Source: UBA7328 sp002471345 | GTDB taxonomy: Bacteria; Bacteroidota; Bacteroidia; Chitinophagales; Saprospiraceae | NCBI GenBank assembly: GCA_964011275.1 | Contig: CAXGOB010000050.1 | Coordinates: 1-38,407, forward strand | DNA length: 38,407 nt | Direction: 5' to 3' | Part shown: positions 7,352 to 16,042 of the stretch, piece by piece | Position numbering within the stretch: the first letter of the stretch is position 1 | Layout of the letters: every line of letters begins with the position of its first letter | The notes under the pieces: model-generated | Told to the model about the DNA's origin: nothing | Seen by the model: only the letters and a program-made list of their open reading frames with translations | Databases searched by the model: none | Translations under genes and position numbers: made by a program

Positions 7352-9343
7352 ATGAAATACATTCTTTTTTTGCCTACCCTATTTCTTCTAATTCATTGTA
7401 CTCCTAATGAAGATATCATTTCATATGAATCTAGAGATTACAATGTTTATATGAGAGGAAATCTGGCTGGGAAACAAACTAGTTCATTAGATTCTGATGG
7501 CAATTACAATTATACATTTAAGTATAATGACAGGGGAAGAGGCCCAGAAATAAAAGAGAAAATAAAGCTCAATTCAAATGGGACAATCTCATCATTAGAA
7601 ATTTCTGGATTGAACTATTTGAAAGATTCTGTTTCGGAAATATTCAATGATAATGGCGCTACGGTGAACTGGAAAAGCAATAGCGAAAATGGAGAAAAAG
7701 ATTCAAATGAGTCATCATTTTATGCAAGTGTAAATGGCACACTTGGCGATACAGAATTGCTAATAAGACTCTTACTTGATGCTCCAAATCAAAGCGCTAC
7801 TCTATATCCTAGTGGTAAAGTTTCCATTTCTAAGATTGAGCAAATGGTAGTAGAAAACACTACTCTTCGTCTAGTAGAAATAAAAGGAATGGGCTTCACA
7901 CCTTCCTATACATGGATTGATGATGACAACAGAATATTTGCATCCGTCTCTTCATGGCTTACTATTATTGAAGAAAAAAATGAAGGTCTTAAAGATCAAC
8001 TCTTAGAGATACAAACTAAAAAAGAGAATGCATTCTTTTCTAACCTGGCAAAAGTACTTACCGAAATACCTAGAGGAAAGACTGTCATAAAAAACGTAAA
8101 CCTATTTGACTCTCCTTCTGCATCCATTATTCCCAATAGATCTGTTGTGATAGAAGGCAACTCGATTGTCGCAGTGTTAAAAGAAGATGAATCCTTGCCC
8201 AATGCTGAGAAGATTATTGAAGGAAAAGGAAAAACACTTCTACCTGGGCTATTTGATAATCATTGTCATGTGGGAAGAGAGGATGGTATCTTACATCTTG
8301 CCGCTGGAGTAACCTCAGTCAGAGATATGGCAAACTCTAGAGAGCTTTTAGAAATAAGAAAAGAATTTGATAAGAATATAAATGTCGGTCCGCGAATAGT
8401 CACCATGGCAGGTTTCATTGACCAAAAAGGTCCTTTTGCTGGACCAGGACTTAAAATTACAAATGTAGAAGAAGGAATAAAGGCTATTGATGATTATAAA
8501 GCGGATGGCTATCATCAGATCAAATTATACAGCTCAATTGACCCTTCATGGGTAAAGCCTTTGGCAGCTCATGCTCATGAGCTTGGTCTCAAGTTAAGCG
8601 GACATATTCCTGCTCATATGTTGGCATCACAGGCCATAAAAGATGGTTTTGATGAAATCCAGCATGTGAATATGCTTGTTCTCAACTTTCTTTCTGATAC
8701 CATAGACACAAGGACTCCTTTGCGATTTTCGGCTGTTGCAGAACATGCTCATATGCTCGATTTAGAAGGAAAGGAGTTTAAATCCTTTATCAAATTACTT
8801 AAAGAAAAAGACATTGAAATCGATCCAACTGTTTCAATTTTTGAAGGAATGTTTACAACAAAAGCAGGAGAACCAGACCCACAATTTGCGGCAATTCTAA
8901 ATAGATTACCTCTACAAGTTAGTCGTGGTTTCTATTCTGGAGGTCTTCCAATCCCTGAAGGAAAAGAACAACAATACAAGGACTCATTTCAAAAGCTATT
9001 AGATATAATTTATAAACTCTATGTAAATGAAATAACAATTCTTCCAGGTACAGATGCGACGCCAGGTTTTTCTCTCCATAAAGAATTAGAGAATTATGTA
9101 AAAGCAGGAATACCCGCAAATGAAGTGTTGAAAATGGCTACAATTACTTCTGCAATCGAAACCTGGTCGGATGATAAGATAGGATCAATAACAGAAGGAA
9201 AATTAGCCGATATAATTCTAGTAGATGGTGATCCTACTAGAAATATCAGCGATATACGTAGAGTAGTATTGACAATAAAAGATGGTAAAATCTATAGTCC
9301 TAAATCCCTATATGCTTCATTGGGAATAAAACATTTTGAGTAA
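7352..9343 (+). CDS. Amidohydrolase-family lipoprotein with an extra N-terminal domain
   Basis: The 663-residue lipoprotein (lipobox LIHC, Cys16) has a roughly 220-residue N-terminal domain and then a metal-dependent amidohydrolase (about 240-655). Visible metal-site residues are H304 and H306 (DNHCHV), K391 in HQIKLYSS (candidate carboxylated Lys), H418 (SGHIPAH), H438 (IQHVN) and D568 (PGTDATPGF). The closing segment GSITEGKLADIILVDGDP is typical of imidazolonepropionase/prolidase-like amidohydrolases. It should hydrolyse a C-N bond in a small molecule or dipeptide in the periplasm or at the cell surface. The protein at 19354-21354 is a paralogue over the whole length, including the N-terminal domain (shared NYxYxFxYxDRGRGP). 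The substrate is unknown. Confidence 0.88.
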   Translation: MKYILFLPTLFLLIHCTPNEDIISYESRDYNVYMRGNLAGKQTSSLDSDGNYNYTFKYNDRGRGPEIKEKIKLNSNGTISSLEISGLNYLKDSVSEIFNDNGATVNWKSNSENGEKDSNESSFYASVNGTLGDTELLIRLLLDAPNQSATLYPSGKVSISKIEQMVVENTTLRLVEIKGMGFTPSYTWIDDDNRIFASVSSWLTIIEEKNEGLKDQLLEIQTKKENAFFSNLAKVLTEIPRGKTVIKNVNLFDSPSASIIPNRSVVIEGNSIVAVLKEDESLPNAEKIIEGKGKTLLPGLFDNHCHVGREDGILHLAAGVTSVRDMANSRELLEIRKEFDKNINVGPRIVTMAGFIDQKGPFAGPGLKITNVEEGIKAIDDYKADGYHQIKLYSSIDPSWVKPLAAHAHELGLKLSGHIPAHMLASQAIKDGFDEIQHVNMLVLNFLSDTIDTRTPLRFSAVAEHAHMLDLEGKEFKSFIKLLKEKDIEIDPTVSIFEGMFTTKAGEPDPQFAAILNRLPLQVSRGFYSGGLPIPEGKEQQYKDSFQKLLDIIYKLYVNEITILPGTDATPGFSLHKELENYVKAGIPANEVLKMATITSAIETWSDDKIGSITEGKLADIILVDGDPTRNISDIRRVVLTIKDGKIYSPKSLYASLGIKHFE

Positions 9344-9353
9344 AATCATTAAA

Positions 9354-10331
9354 ATGAAAGCTGCAATATGGACCAAATATGGATCTCCTGAGGTCTTAAA
9401 AGTTCAAGATATTGATACTCCTATTCCAAAAGAGGATGAAATCCTAATAAAAATCATGGCCACCTCAGTTTTTGCTGGAGATTGCGAAATGAGAAGATTT
9501 GATGTTGCAACTTGGGTATGGCTCCCTTTAAGATTGTACATAGGAATTTTCAAACCGAGAATTAAAATACTCGGTCAGGAATGCTCGGGAGTAATTATTT
9601 CAAAAGGTAAGGAGGTAAATGAATTCAATATAGGAGACGAAGTGATTGCCATGGCAGGTATGTCTTTTGGAACATATGCAGAGTACAAAACTCTTTCCCA
9701 CAAAAAAGTAATCTGTCTCAAACCTCCAAATATTTCTTTTGAAAAAGCAACCACCATTCCTACTGGAGGTATCAATGCTCTGCATTTTATCAAAGTTGCT
9801 AAAATAAAAAAGGGAGAAAGATTATTGCTAAATGGGGCTGGTGGGAGCATTGGCACTTTTGCTCTTCAATTGGCCAAAATAGATGGCGCTCATGTCACCT
9901 GTGTGGATAGTGCTGACAAACTAGAAATGCTATCAAATCTGGGAGCAGATCAAGTAATTGATTACATAGTAAATGACTTTACTCTTTCAGATGAGAAATA
10001 CGATATTATCATTGACATTGTAGGTAAAAGCTCCTTTTCCAGAAGTGTCAAATCACTTAATTCGTCCGGCCGATATATTTTAGGCAACCCATCATTCTCT
10101 GGAATGATTAGAGCAATATGGACTTCAAAATTTACTAATAAATCAGTCATTCCAGCCTTAGCAGGTGAATCGAAAAAAGACTTAGAATACCTTGTAAGCC
10201 TTGTTCAATCAAATAAACTTAAAATAGTCATTGATAAAATATACAGCTTAGAAGATATAGCTCAGGCACATGAATATGTAGAGAAAGGATTGAAGAAAGG
10301 GCATCTTGTTATCAAAATGCCTCATTTATAA
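9354..10331 (+). CDS. NAD(P)-dependent MDR-family oxidoreductase (quinone oxidoreductase-like)
   Basis: The protein has about 325 residues: a GroES-like N-terminal half (MKAAIWTKYGSPEVLKVQDI, then GQECSGVIISKGKEV) and a Rossmann half with LLLNGAGGSIGTFALQLAK (AxxGxxG type). The structural-zinc cysteines of classical alcohol dehydrogenases are missing. This points to the zinc-free quinone oxidoreductase/enoyl reductase branch of medium-chain dehydrogenases. I chose the ATG at 9354, as MKAAIW is the usual family start; a TTG at 9336 would overlap the preceding gene by 8 nt. It is the last gene of the forward run and is cytoplasmic. It ends 10 nt from the convergent PQQ dehydrogenase gene. Confidence 0.85.
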   Translation: MKAAIWTKYGSPEVLKVQDIDTPIPKEDEILIKIMATSVFAGDCEMRRFDVATWVWLPLRLYIGIFKPRIKILGQECSGVIISKGKEVNEFNIGDEVIAMAGMSFGTYAEYKTLSHKKVICLKPPNISFEKATTIPTGGINALHFIKVAKIKKGERLLLNGAGGSIGTFALQLAKIDGAHVTCVDSADKLEMLSNLGADQVIDYIVNDFTLSDEKYDIIIDIVGKSSFSRSVKSLNSSGRYILGNPSFSGMIRAIWTSKFTNKSVIPALAGESKKDLEYLVSLVQSNKLKIVIDKIYSLEDIAQAHEYVEKGLKKGHLVIKMPHL

Positions 10332-10341
10332 CATCTTTTTC

Positions 10342-12537
10342 TTAATCCTTCATTGAAGCAATCTTTTGATCACTCATGTATTGCATTCCAGCCATATTTT
10401 CTAAAAACTTCATAAAATCTGTACCTGATCCCAATTCATGGGCTGTATACAATATGAAACTTCTGATGTCATCTAATTCATCCTCTGATAACCTGCCTTC
10501 GAAATTGGGCATTCCATTTTGAACTAAAGCTCCTTCTAAGACAATGCTTTTATAATTATTTAAGACTCCATCTGTAGAACTTACTAAATCTGGAACAACT
10601 CCTCCTCCTAGTCCAAATCCATCGCCATGACATTGACCACAATATTTAAAATAAAGATCAAATCCATGCCCTATTTGTTCTGGAGTAGCTTCAGGTTTTA
10701 TACTAGTAAAGGCTCTTTCAATTGGTGAAATTTTCTCCGGATGGGCAGCCTTTCCTCCAATTTTAAACGTATAAATCGTACCAGGGTGAAGCTGTGGTAC
10801 GGCTTTATATTGCAATCCAACAATGCCACCCCATCCAACTGCCAGAGTAATATATTGTTCTCCATCAACCAAGTAGGTCATAGGAGAACCAATAATACCA
10901 GATCTCAGGTCCTGGTTCCATAAATCTTCACCTGTAGATGCATCATAAGCTCGAAATATACCTTCTGAATCCCCTTGAAAAACCAAACCAGTTGAAGTAC
11001 TTAACACTCCTCCATTCCAATGCATTGCTTGTCTTGCAGCCCAGACTTCTTCCTGTTTAACAGGATCATAAGCCACCAGACGGCCAAAAGGAGCGTATGG
11101 GTTAGGGCCATCAGGATCAAAACGTGTAGGCTTGTATAATTTTATGGCATAACTAGAATTCCATCCAGAACCACTTGCTAACCCTCCTATTTCATTAAAC
11201 TCATACGATGGATCATGGTCATAGGCGGCTGCAACCATTGAAGTCGGTATGTAAACCAATCCTGTTTTTTTATTATAGGACATCGGTTGCCAACTGTGAC
11301 CTCCAAATGGACCTGGAGATATTATTACGGCTTGTCCATCAGCATATCTTGCATAATCTTCTTCTATTGGTCGACCATTATCATCCAAATCTTTCGCCCA
11401 GTTTTGATATGTAAATGGCTTTGCTGATATGAATTCTCCATTTGTTCTATCCAATACATAGAAGAATCCATTTTTAGGTGCCTGCATTAGCACTTTTCTT
11501 TGTTTTCCTTCTATCTCCAAATCCGCTAAAACTATGGGCTGTGTAGCTGTAAAGTCCCATGTGTCTCCAGGAGTTGTTTGAAAGTGCCATTCATATTTAC
11601 CATTGTCTGCATTTACAGCGACAATACTTGATAAATAAAGGTTATCTCCACCTTCAGGGCTTCTTTTAATCTGGTCCCAAGGTGTACCATTTCCTACTCC
11701 TATATAGATTAGATTGAGCTCAGGATCATATACTAATGCATCCCATGCTGTTCCTCCACCTCCTTGCTTCCACCATTCCCCTGTCCATGTTTTAGCTGCT
11801 TCTTCAAGGTCTTCATGCTCGTATGGCTTATTAGGATCACCAGGAACAGTATAAAATCTCCAGTCTAAATTCCCAGTAGTCGCACTATATGCAGACACAT
11901 ATCCTCTAGCATCATATTCTGCACCACCATTCCCTATAATTACTCTTCCTTTTGCTATTCTTGGTGCTCCGGTTATAGAGTATTTACTCTCTTGATTTAC
12001 GGTTACTTTTTCCCAATTTAATGATCCGGTTGCTGCATCAAGACTAATTAATCTTCCATCTATTGTACCAGCAAAGACAGCACCTTTATACAGTGCTACA
12101 CCTCTATTTACAACATCGCAGCAAGCATATTCAGCGTAATCCCTAGGGACTTCAGGGTCATATTTCCATATGAGGCTTCCCTTTCTTGCATCTATAGCAA
12201 AAACGACACTCCATGGTCCAGTAACATACATAATTCCATCTACAACTACAGGAGTGCATTCTATTCCTCTTTTCGTACCAATATCAAGAGACCATGCTAA
12301 TCCCAGATCACTAATATTTCCTTTAGTTATTTGATCCAATTCTGAATAATGATCTTCAGAATAATCTCCACCATAAGACAACCAATTTCCATCCGCTTCA
12401 TTGTGATTAATCAAAGCATCATCATCAATGGCTGTAGTTACTTTAGCAATATGAGCTTCACTACCTGGCTCTGTATCTGGAACACAAGAAGTCATTAATA
12501 AAATCGAACCCAGAAAAAGTGGAAATAAATATTTCAT
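10342..12537 (-). CDS. PQQ-dependent alcohol dehydrogenase with C-terminal cytochrome c (type II quinohaemoprotein)
   Basis: The 731-residue protein starts with a lipoprotein-like signal (MTSC, Cys18). An eight-bladed PQQ propeller follows. It shows the vicinal cysteine pair C139-C140 that covers PQQ, candidate metal ligands E207 (GGAEYDARGYV) and N283 (GVGNGTPW), and the catalytic Asp328 (GDTWDFT). Residue 330 is Thr; lanthanide-dependent enzymes carry Asp two residues after the catalytic Asp, so calcium is predicted. The C-terminal domain has a haem c site C633-x-x-C636-H637 and a probable axial Met676 (NGMPNF). It oxidises alcohols in the periplasm and passes electrons to the respiratory chain. 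No PQQ biosynthesis gene is in the window. Confidence 0.93.
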   Translation of the reverse strand: MKYLFPLFLGSILLMTSCVPDTEPGSEAHIAKVTTAIDDDALINHNEADGNWLSYGGDYSEDHYSELDQITKGNISDLGLAWSLDIGTKRGIECTPVVVDGIMYVTGPWSVVFAIDARKGSLIWKYDPEVPRDYAEYACCDVVNRGVALYKGAVFAGTIDGRLISLDAATGSLNWEKVTVNQESKYSITGAPRIAKGRVIIGNGGAEYDARGYVSAYSATTGNLDWRFYTVPGDPNKPYEHEDLEEAAKTWTGEWWKQGGGGTAWDALVYDPELNLIYIGVGNGTPWDQIKRSPEGGDNLYLSSIVAVNADNGKYEWHFQTTPGDTWDFTATQPIVLADLEIEGKQRKVLMQAPKNGFFYVLDRTNGEFISAKPFTYQNWAKDLDDNGRPIEEDYARYADGQAVIISPGPFGGHSWQPMSYNKKTGLVYIPTSMVAAAYDHDPSYEFNEIGGLASGSGWNSSYAIKLYKPTRFDPDGPNPYAPFGRLVAYDPVKQEEVWAARQAMHWNGGVLSTSTGLVFQGDSEGIFRAYDASTGEDLWNQDLRSGIIGSPMTYLVDGEQYITLAVGWGGIVGLQYKAVPQLHPGTIYTFKIGGKAAHPEKISPIERAFTSIKPEATPEQIGHGFDLYFKYCGQCHGDGFGLGGGVVPDLVSSTDGVLNNYKSIVLEGALVQNGMPNFEGRLSEDELDDIRSFILYTAHELGSGTDFMKFLENMAGMQYMSDQKIASMKD

Positions 12538-12579
12538 TTCGAATGATTTTTACTTACTACGAATAAAAAAGAGATAAAT

Positions 12580-12996
12580 TTATTTAGAGTCTAACATTGA
12601 ATATTCTGTGTCACAGGCAATCAGCCCCCCAAATTCTAAAGCAATTGTACGATCTTCAGAAATAGCCGCATACTCTTTAGTAGAAACCATATCATCAAAG
12701 TGTTGCACAGAAGGATATTGTACCATTAAAATTTCATTTGGAGAATCATCATGATTAGCTGACAATGTCTTGAAGACTTTTACCTTATAAAGCATCTTCT
12801 CATTTGCTTTTTTCACATGCTCAAATGCATTCTCCCCATATCTCTTACATGCCTCCTCTCCTGTCTCTGTTCCTTCCAAGGCTTTATCTCTAAATCTCAA
12901 TAAATTGAGCATTACGGCTGGTTTATCCTTTGGATAGCTTTTTAACAATGAAACAATAGCATCTCTATCAGGATGAATCTTTGGATTAAATTTCAT
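12580..12996 (-). CDS. DUF1330 (dimeric alpha/beta barrel) protein
   Basis: The protein of 138 residues contains the family's leading strand KPAVMLNLLRFRDKA, a later strand around ILMVQYPSVQHF, and a helix with the MVSTKEYAAISEDR pattern typical of DUF1330 / ABM-like ferredoxin-fold proteins. There is no signal peptide, so it is cytoplasmic. It is upstream of and on the same strand as the PQQ alcohol dehydrogenase, with 42 nt between, and may be cotranscribed. Proteins of this fold often act on or sequester small organic molecules, but no activity can be assigned here. Confidence 0.75.
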   Translation of the reverse strand: MKFNPKIHPDRDAIVSLLKSYPKDKPAVMLNLLRFRDKALEGTETGEEACKRYGENAFEHVKKANEKMLYKVKVFKTLSANHDDSPNEILMVQYPSVQHFDDMVSTKEYAAISEDRTIALEFGGLIACDTEYSMLDSK

Positions 12997-13222
12997 TTAA
13001 ATCAATTTAGTCTTTACAGAGTATAACATGGTCGATAAACCAACAAAGGAAAACCGATGCCTTGAACATCTGTGAATCTAAACATCATCACTGATTAAAT
13101 TAATAAAGGTGGATAATTATAAAAAATTAAAGAGAATTTTAAAATCAAACAAATTGAACCCATAAAAGTCTTATTCCATAGTGCTACCTTTATCATTGAT
13201 TATATACTTCAACAGATTCTGA

Positions 13223-14236
13223 ATGACAAAAAAAATCCTCGCACTACTCTTTATGCTGTTATTGCTATTCATTGCCGCTTTTTTATTCTATGACGGAGGA
13301 AAAGACTATGATGATGTAAAAATAAGCACTGGACATGGTCCAGAAGATCTGGCATTGGATATAAGTAACCCATCACAACCTCGAATATTCATTTCATGCA
13401 GCAAGAGAAAAGGTGATCATAAGTATGGAAAAATTCAGGCATTTGATATAAATACAGCTGAAGTCTATGACATGAATCTAATCGACTATGATCCTGCACC
13501 ATTTAGACCACACGGCATATATTTAGTCGAAGAGGACAGCACCCAATATCTATATGTCATTACTCATGAAAAAGAAAGTGAAGAATCAGAAATAATCGAG
13601 GATAAAATCATCAAATTCAGTGTAAATGATAAGAATTTACAATTTGTAAGCACGGTTGGATCTTCAAAGAGCAATCCACTTCTAGATAGGACAAATGACC
13701 TTCATGTTACTGATAATGGCACTGTATTTTGTACCAATCCAACTGATGTAGGCTTCTCTGAAGTACCTGCTAATGTAGTGGTAATAAGACCAAATGGAAG
13801 TTCTGACATTGTCACTGGAGGACTGCTTTATCCCAATGGACTTTATGTAGAAGGGAATAATCTTTATGTAGCTACAGCTCAAGAAAATATTTTATATCAA
13901 TACGAATTAAATCAAAATGGTATTGCTGTAGATGGAAGTAAAAAAGAAGTGGCACATATAGCAGGTGGAGATAATATAACAAGGTATGGGAATCAACTTG
14001 TCGTAGCCCACCATCCAAATATTTATAAGTTTGTAACTCATAGTATGTGGGATTTTGATTCTCCATCTGGGGTAACGTCTTATGACATTATAACAGGTAC
14101 GTCAAAAATGATATACGGCCCATCTGCTAAAGATATCTCAGCCTCATCCACTGGTTTGATTTACAATGGACAACTTTACATTGCTCAAGTATTTGAAGAT
14201 TACATTGTGAAAGTTCCATTATCTGATTTAAACTAA
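13223..14236 (+). CDS. Paraoxonase-like (PON/arylesterase) six-bladed propeller lactonase
   Basis: The 337-residue protein has an N-terminal hydrophobic segment (about residues 4-23) that could be a membrane anchor, as in mammalian PON1. Residues equivalent to PON1's catalytic calcium ligands are all in place: E41-D42 (HGPEDLALD), N158 (DRTNDLHV), N205 (YPNGLYV) and D250-N251 (GGDNIT). The His dyad also has counterparts at H97 (FRPHGIY) and H115 (YVITHEK). This favours an active calcium-dependent lactonase/arylesterase outside the cytoplasm over a generic SMP-30 or strictosidine-synthase-like protein. The stop is 3 nt before the avidin gene, so they form one operon. Possible substrates include homoserine lactones or other lactones (inference). 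Confidence 0.82.
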   Translation: MTKKILALLFMLLLLFIAAFLFYDGGKDYDDVKISTGHGPEDLALDISNPSQPRIFISCSKRKGDHKYGKIQAFDINTAEVYDMNLIDYDPAPFRPHGIYLVEEDSTQYLYVITHEKESEESEIIEDKIIKFSVNDKNLQFVSTVGSSKSNPLLDRTNDLHVTDNGTVFCTNPTDVGFSEVPANVVVIRPNGSSDIVTGGLLYPNGLYVEGNNLYVATAQENILYQYELNQNGIAVDGSKKEVAHIAGGDNITRYGNQLVVAHHPNIYKFVTHSMWDFDSPSGVTSYDIITGTSKMIYGPSAKDISASSTGLIYNGQLYIAQVFEDYIVKVPLSDLN

Positions 14237-14239
14237 AAG

Positions 14240-14662
14240 ATGAGAGTACTATTAATTACAGCACTAATTCTTATCGGAATTGGAGCTCATTCGCAAAATT
14301 GTAAAAATCTAACTGGGGGCTGGCAAAATGAACTGGGATCTATCTTACAAATAGATTCTATTAGTAATAAAGGAGAAATTCTAGGTGTATATAAATCCTC
14401 AACTGGTGTAGATGGGAAGACTTTTGATTTGCAAGGATTTCTCAATTATTCTGCTGATCATCCCGATCAAAAGAATCTATCTTTCTCAGTGAGATGGAAA
14501 GGATATGGAAGTATTACTTCTTGGACAGGATATTGCTACCAATTAGAGAATAGAGATCAAATCAAGACTGTATGGCATTTAGTGAGATCTGGAAAGGAAT
14601 TTGACTGGGAAAGGGTAATTACAAACAGCTCTACATTTAAACCACTGCATCCAAGTCGTTAG
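14240..14662 (+). CDS. Secreted avidin-family biotin-binding protein
   Basis: The 140-residue protein has a signal peptide (hydrophobic run, likely cut after AHS18) and one avidin/streptavidin barrel. The start of the fold is CKNLTGGWQNELGS. Candidate biotin-site residues are N30, S34, Y51, W86 (SVRWKG), S91 and T93, W95 (SITSWTG), W112 (TVWHL) and W123 (DWERV). C21 and C99 match the positions of the hen avidin disulfide. The residue eight after the last Trp, Asp128 in streptavidin and Asn118 in avidin, is Ser131 here, so affinity may be altered. It probably binds biotin or a related ligand outside the cell. It is translated right after the paraoxonase-like gene, and its stop overlaps the convergent rimO stop. 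Confidence 0.88.
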   Translation: MRVLLITALILIGIGAHSQNCKNLTGGWQNELGSILQIDSISNKGEILGVYKSSTGVDGKTFDLQGFLNYSADHPDQKNLSFSVRWKGYGSITSWTGYCYQLENRDQIKTVWHLVRSGKEFDWERVITNSSTFKPLHPSR

Positions 14663-15972
14663 TCCACCACACTTCCAAATAAATCATATTCTTCTGCATC
14701 GTCTATTTTGATCTGGGCGAAATCCCCTACTCTCAAATATTGATTAGTAGCATCTATCAAAACCTCATTGTCCACTTCTGGTGAATCATATTCTGTGCGA
14801 CCAATAAAATGGTCACTTTCTTTTCTATCTATGAGCACTTTAAATTCCTTGCCTATTTTAGCCTGATTGTGGTCAAATGAGATCTCACTTTGGATCTCCA
14901 TTATTCGATTGGATCGCTCTTGCTTAATTTCAGCTAGGATGTCATCTTCTACTTCATGGGCTTTTGTATCTTCCTCATGACTATAAAGGAATACTCCCAG
15001 CCTATCAAACCTTTGTCCTTGTACAAAATCACATAAGTCATTAAATTCTTGATCTGTCTCTCCTGGATATCCTACTAAAAAAGTAGTCCTTATTGCGATA
15101 TTAGGAACTCGTTCTCTAGCATATCCTATGAGATCCTCCATCTCAGCTTTTGTAATTTGCCTCCTCATTCTTTCTAATACAGGATCACTGGCATGCTGCA
15201 AAGGCATGTCTAGATAATTACATACTTCAGGAGTATCCGCCATTACATCAAAAATTTCTCTAGGAAACTTAGAAGGATATGCATAGTGCAACCTGATCCA
15301 TTCAATACCTTCCACTTTTGCTAACTTCTGTAACAGTTCTCCCAAAGCTCTCTTTTTATATAGGTCCAAGCCATAATAAGTGAGCTCCTGCGCAATGAGC
15401 ATAAGCTCCTTCACACCTCTTCTAGCCAGCTGCTGTGCTTCATATACTAATTCCTCTATAGGTCTAGAAACATGTCCACCACGCATGAGTGGAATAGCAC
15501 AAAAGCTACAGGTCCGATTACATCCTTCTGATATTTTCATATATGCATAATGCATAGGAGTACTTGTGCGTCTCTCTCCTATCAATTCATGCTTATAGTC
15601 TGCATTAAATTTTGCCAAAAGACCAGGCAGTTCAAATGTGCCGAAATAAGCATCAACCTCTGGAATTTCCTTTTCTAAATCATTCTTGTACCGTTCTGAT
15701 AAGCACCCTGTGACATATAATTTTTCTATGTCACCATGATTTTTTTTATCCGCATACATCAGTATTGTATCGATTGATTCCTGCTTAGCCAAATCTATGA
15801 ATCCACAAGTATTCACTATCACTACATTCTCTTCTTGAGGCTTTTCGTCCTCATGAAATGCATTGATTTCATTGCCCTGTAGTTGTGTCAAGATGTTCTC
15901 AGAGTCTACAGTATTTTTACTGCAACCCATAGTTACTATTTTGACCTTATCTGTTTTGTTACGTACTTTCAT
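14659..15972 (-). CDS. rimO: Ribosomal protein uS12 Asp methylthiotransferase RimO
   Basis: RimO adds a methylthio group to a conserved Asp of ribosomal protein S12. The protein has the three expected parts: the UPF0004 domain (KVKIVTMGCSKNTVDSE, then VIVNTCGFID), the radical SAM domain with the CxxxCxxC cluster site in SEGCNRTCSFCAIPLMRGG, and a C-terminal TRAM domain ending ...EEYDLFGSVVD. I chose the ATG at 15972 (MKVRNKTDKVKIVTMG), giving 437 residues, the usual RimO length; an upstream in-frame ATG at 15999 would add nine residues. The stop overlaps the avidin gene's stop on the other strand by 4 nt. A housekeeping gene among accessory ones. Confidence 0.96.
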   Translation of the reverse strand: MKVRNKTDKVKIVTMGCSKNTVDSENILTQLQGNEINAFHEDEKPQEENVVIVNTCGFIDLAKQESIDTILMYADKKNHGDIEKLYVTGCLSERYKNDLEKEIPEVDAYFGTFELPGLLAKFNADYKHELIGERRTSTPMHYAYMKISEGCNRTCSFCAIPLMRGGHVSRPIEELVYEAQQLARRGVKELMLIAQELTYYGLDLYKKRALGELLQKLAKVEGIEWIRLHYAYPSKFPREIFDVMADTPEVCNYLDMPLQHASDPVLERMRRQITKAEMEDLIGYARERVPNIAIRTTFLVGYPGETDQEFNDLCDFVQGQRFDRLGVFLYSHEEDTKAHEVEDDILAEIKQERSNRIMEIQSEISFDHNQAKIGKEFKVLIDRKESDHFIGRTEYDSPEVDNEVLIDATNQYLRVGDFAQIKIDDAEEYDLFGSVVD

Positions 15973-15981
15973 AAAAGAGCA

Positions 15982-15989
15982 CAAATGTA
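15982..15989 (-). promoter_or_regulatory. Possible Bacteroidota -7 promoter element of rimO
   Basis: On the reverse strand the sequence is TACATTTG, an exact match to the Bacteroidota -7 consensus TAnnTTTG, ten bases before the rimO ATG. No TTG at the expected -33 spacing is visible. If it is used, the mRNA would be nearly leaderless. A lone 8-base match is weak evidence. Confidence 0.3.
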
Positions 15990-16042
15990 AGCTTATCAAA
16001 TTTGTATTGGTACATTATAAACTGATTACATAAAAGCGAATA

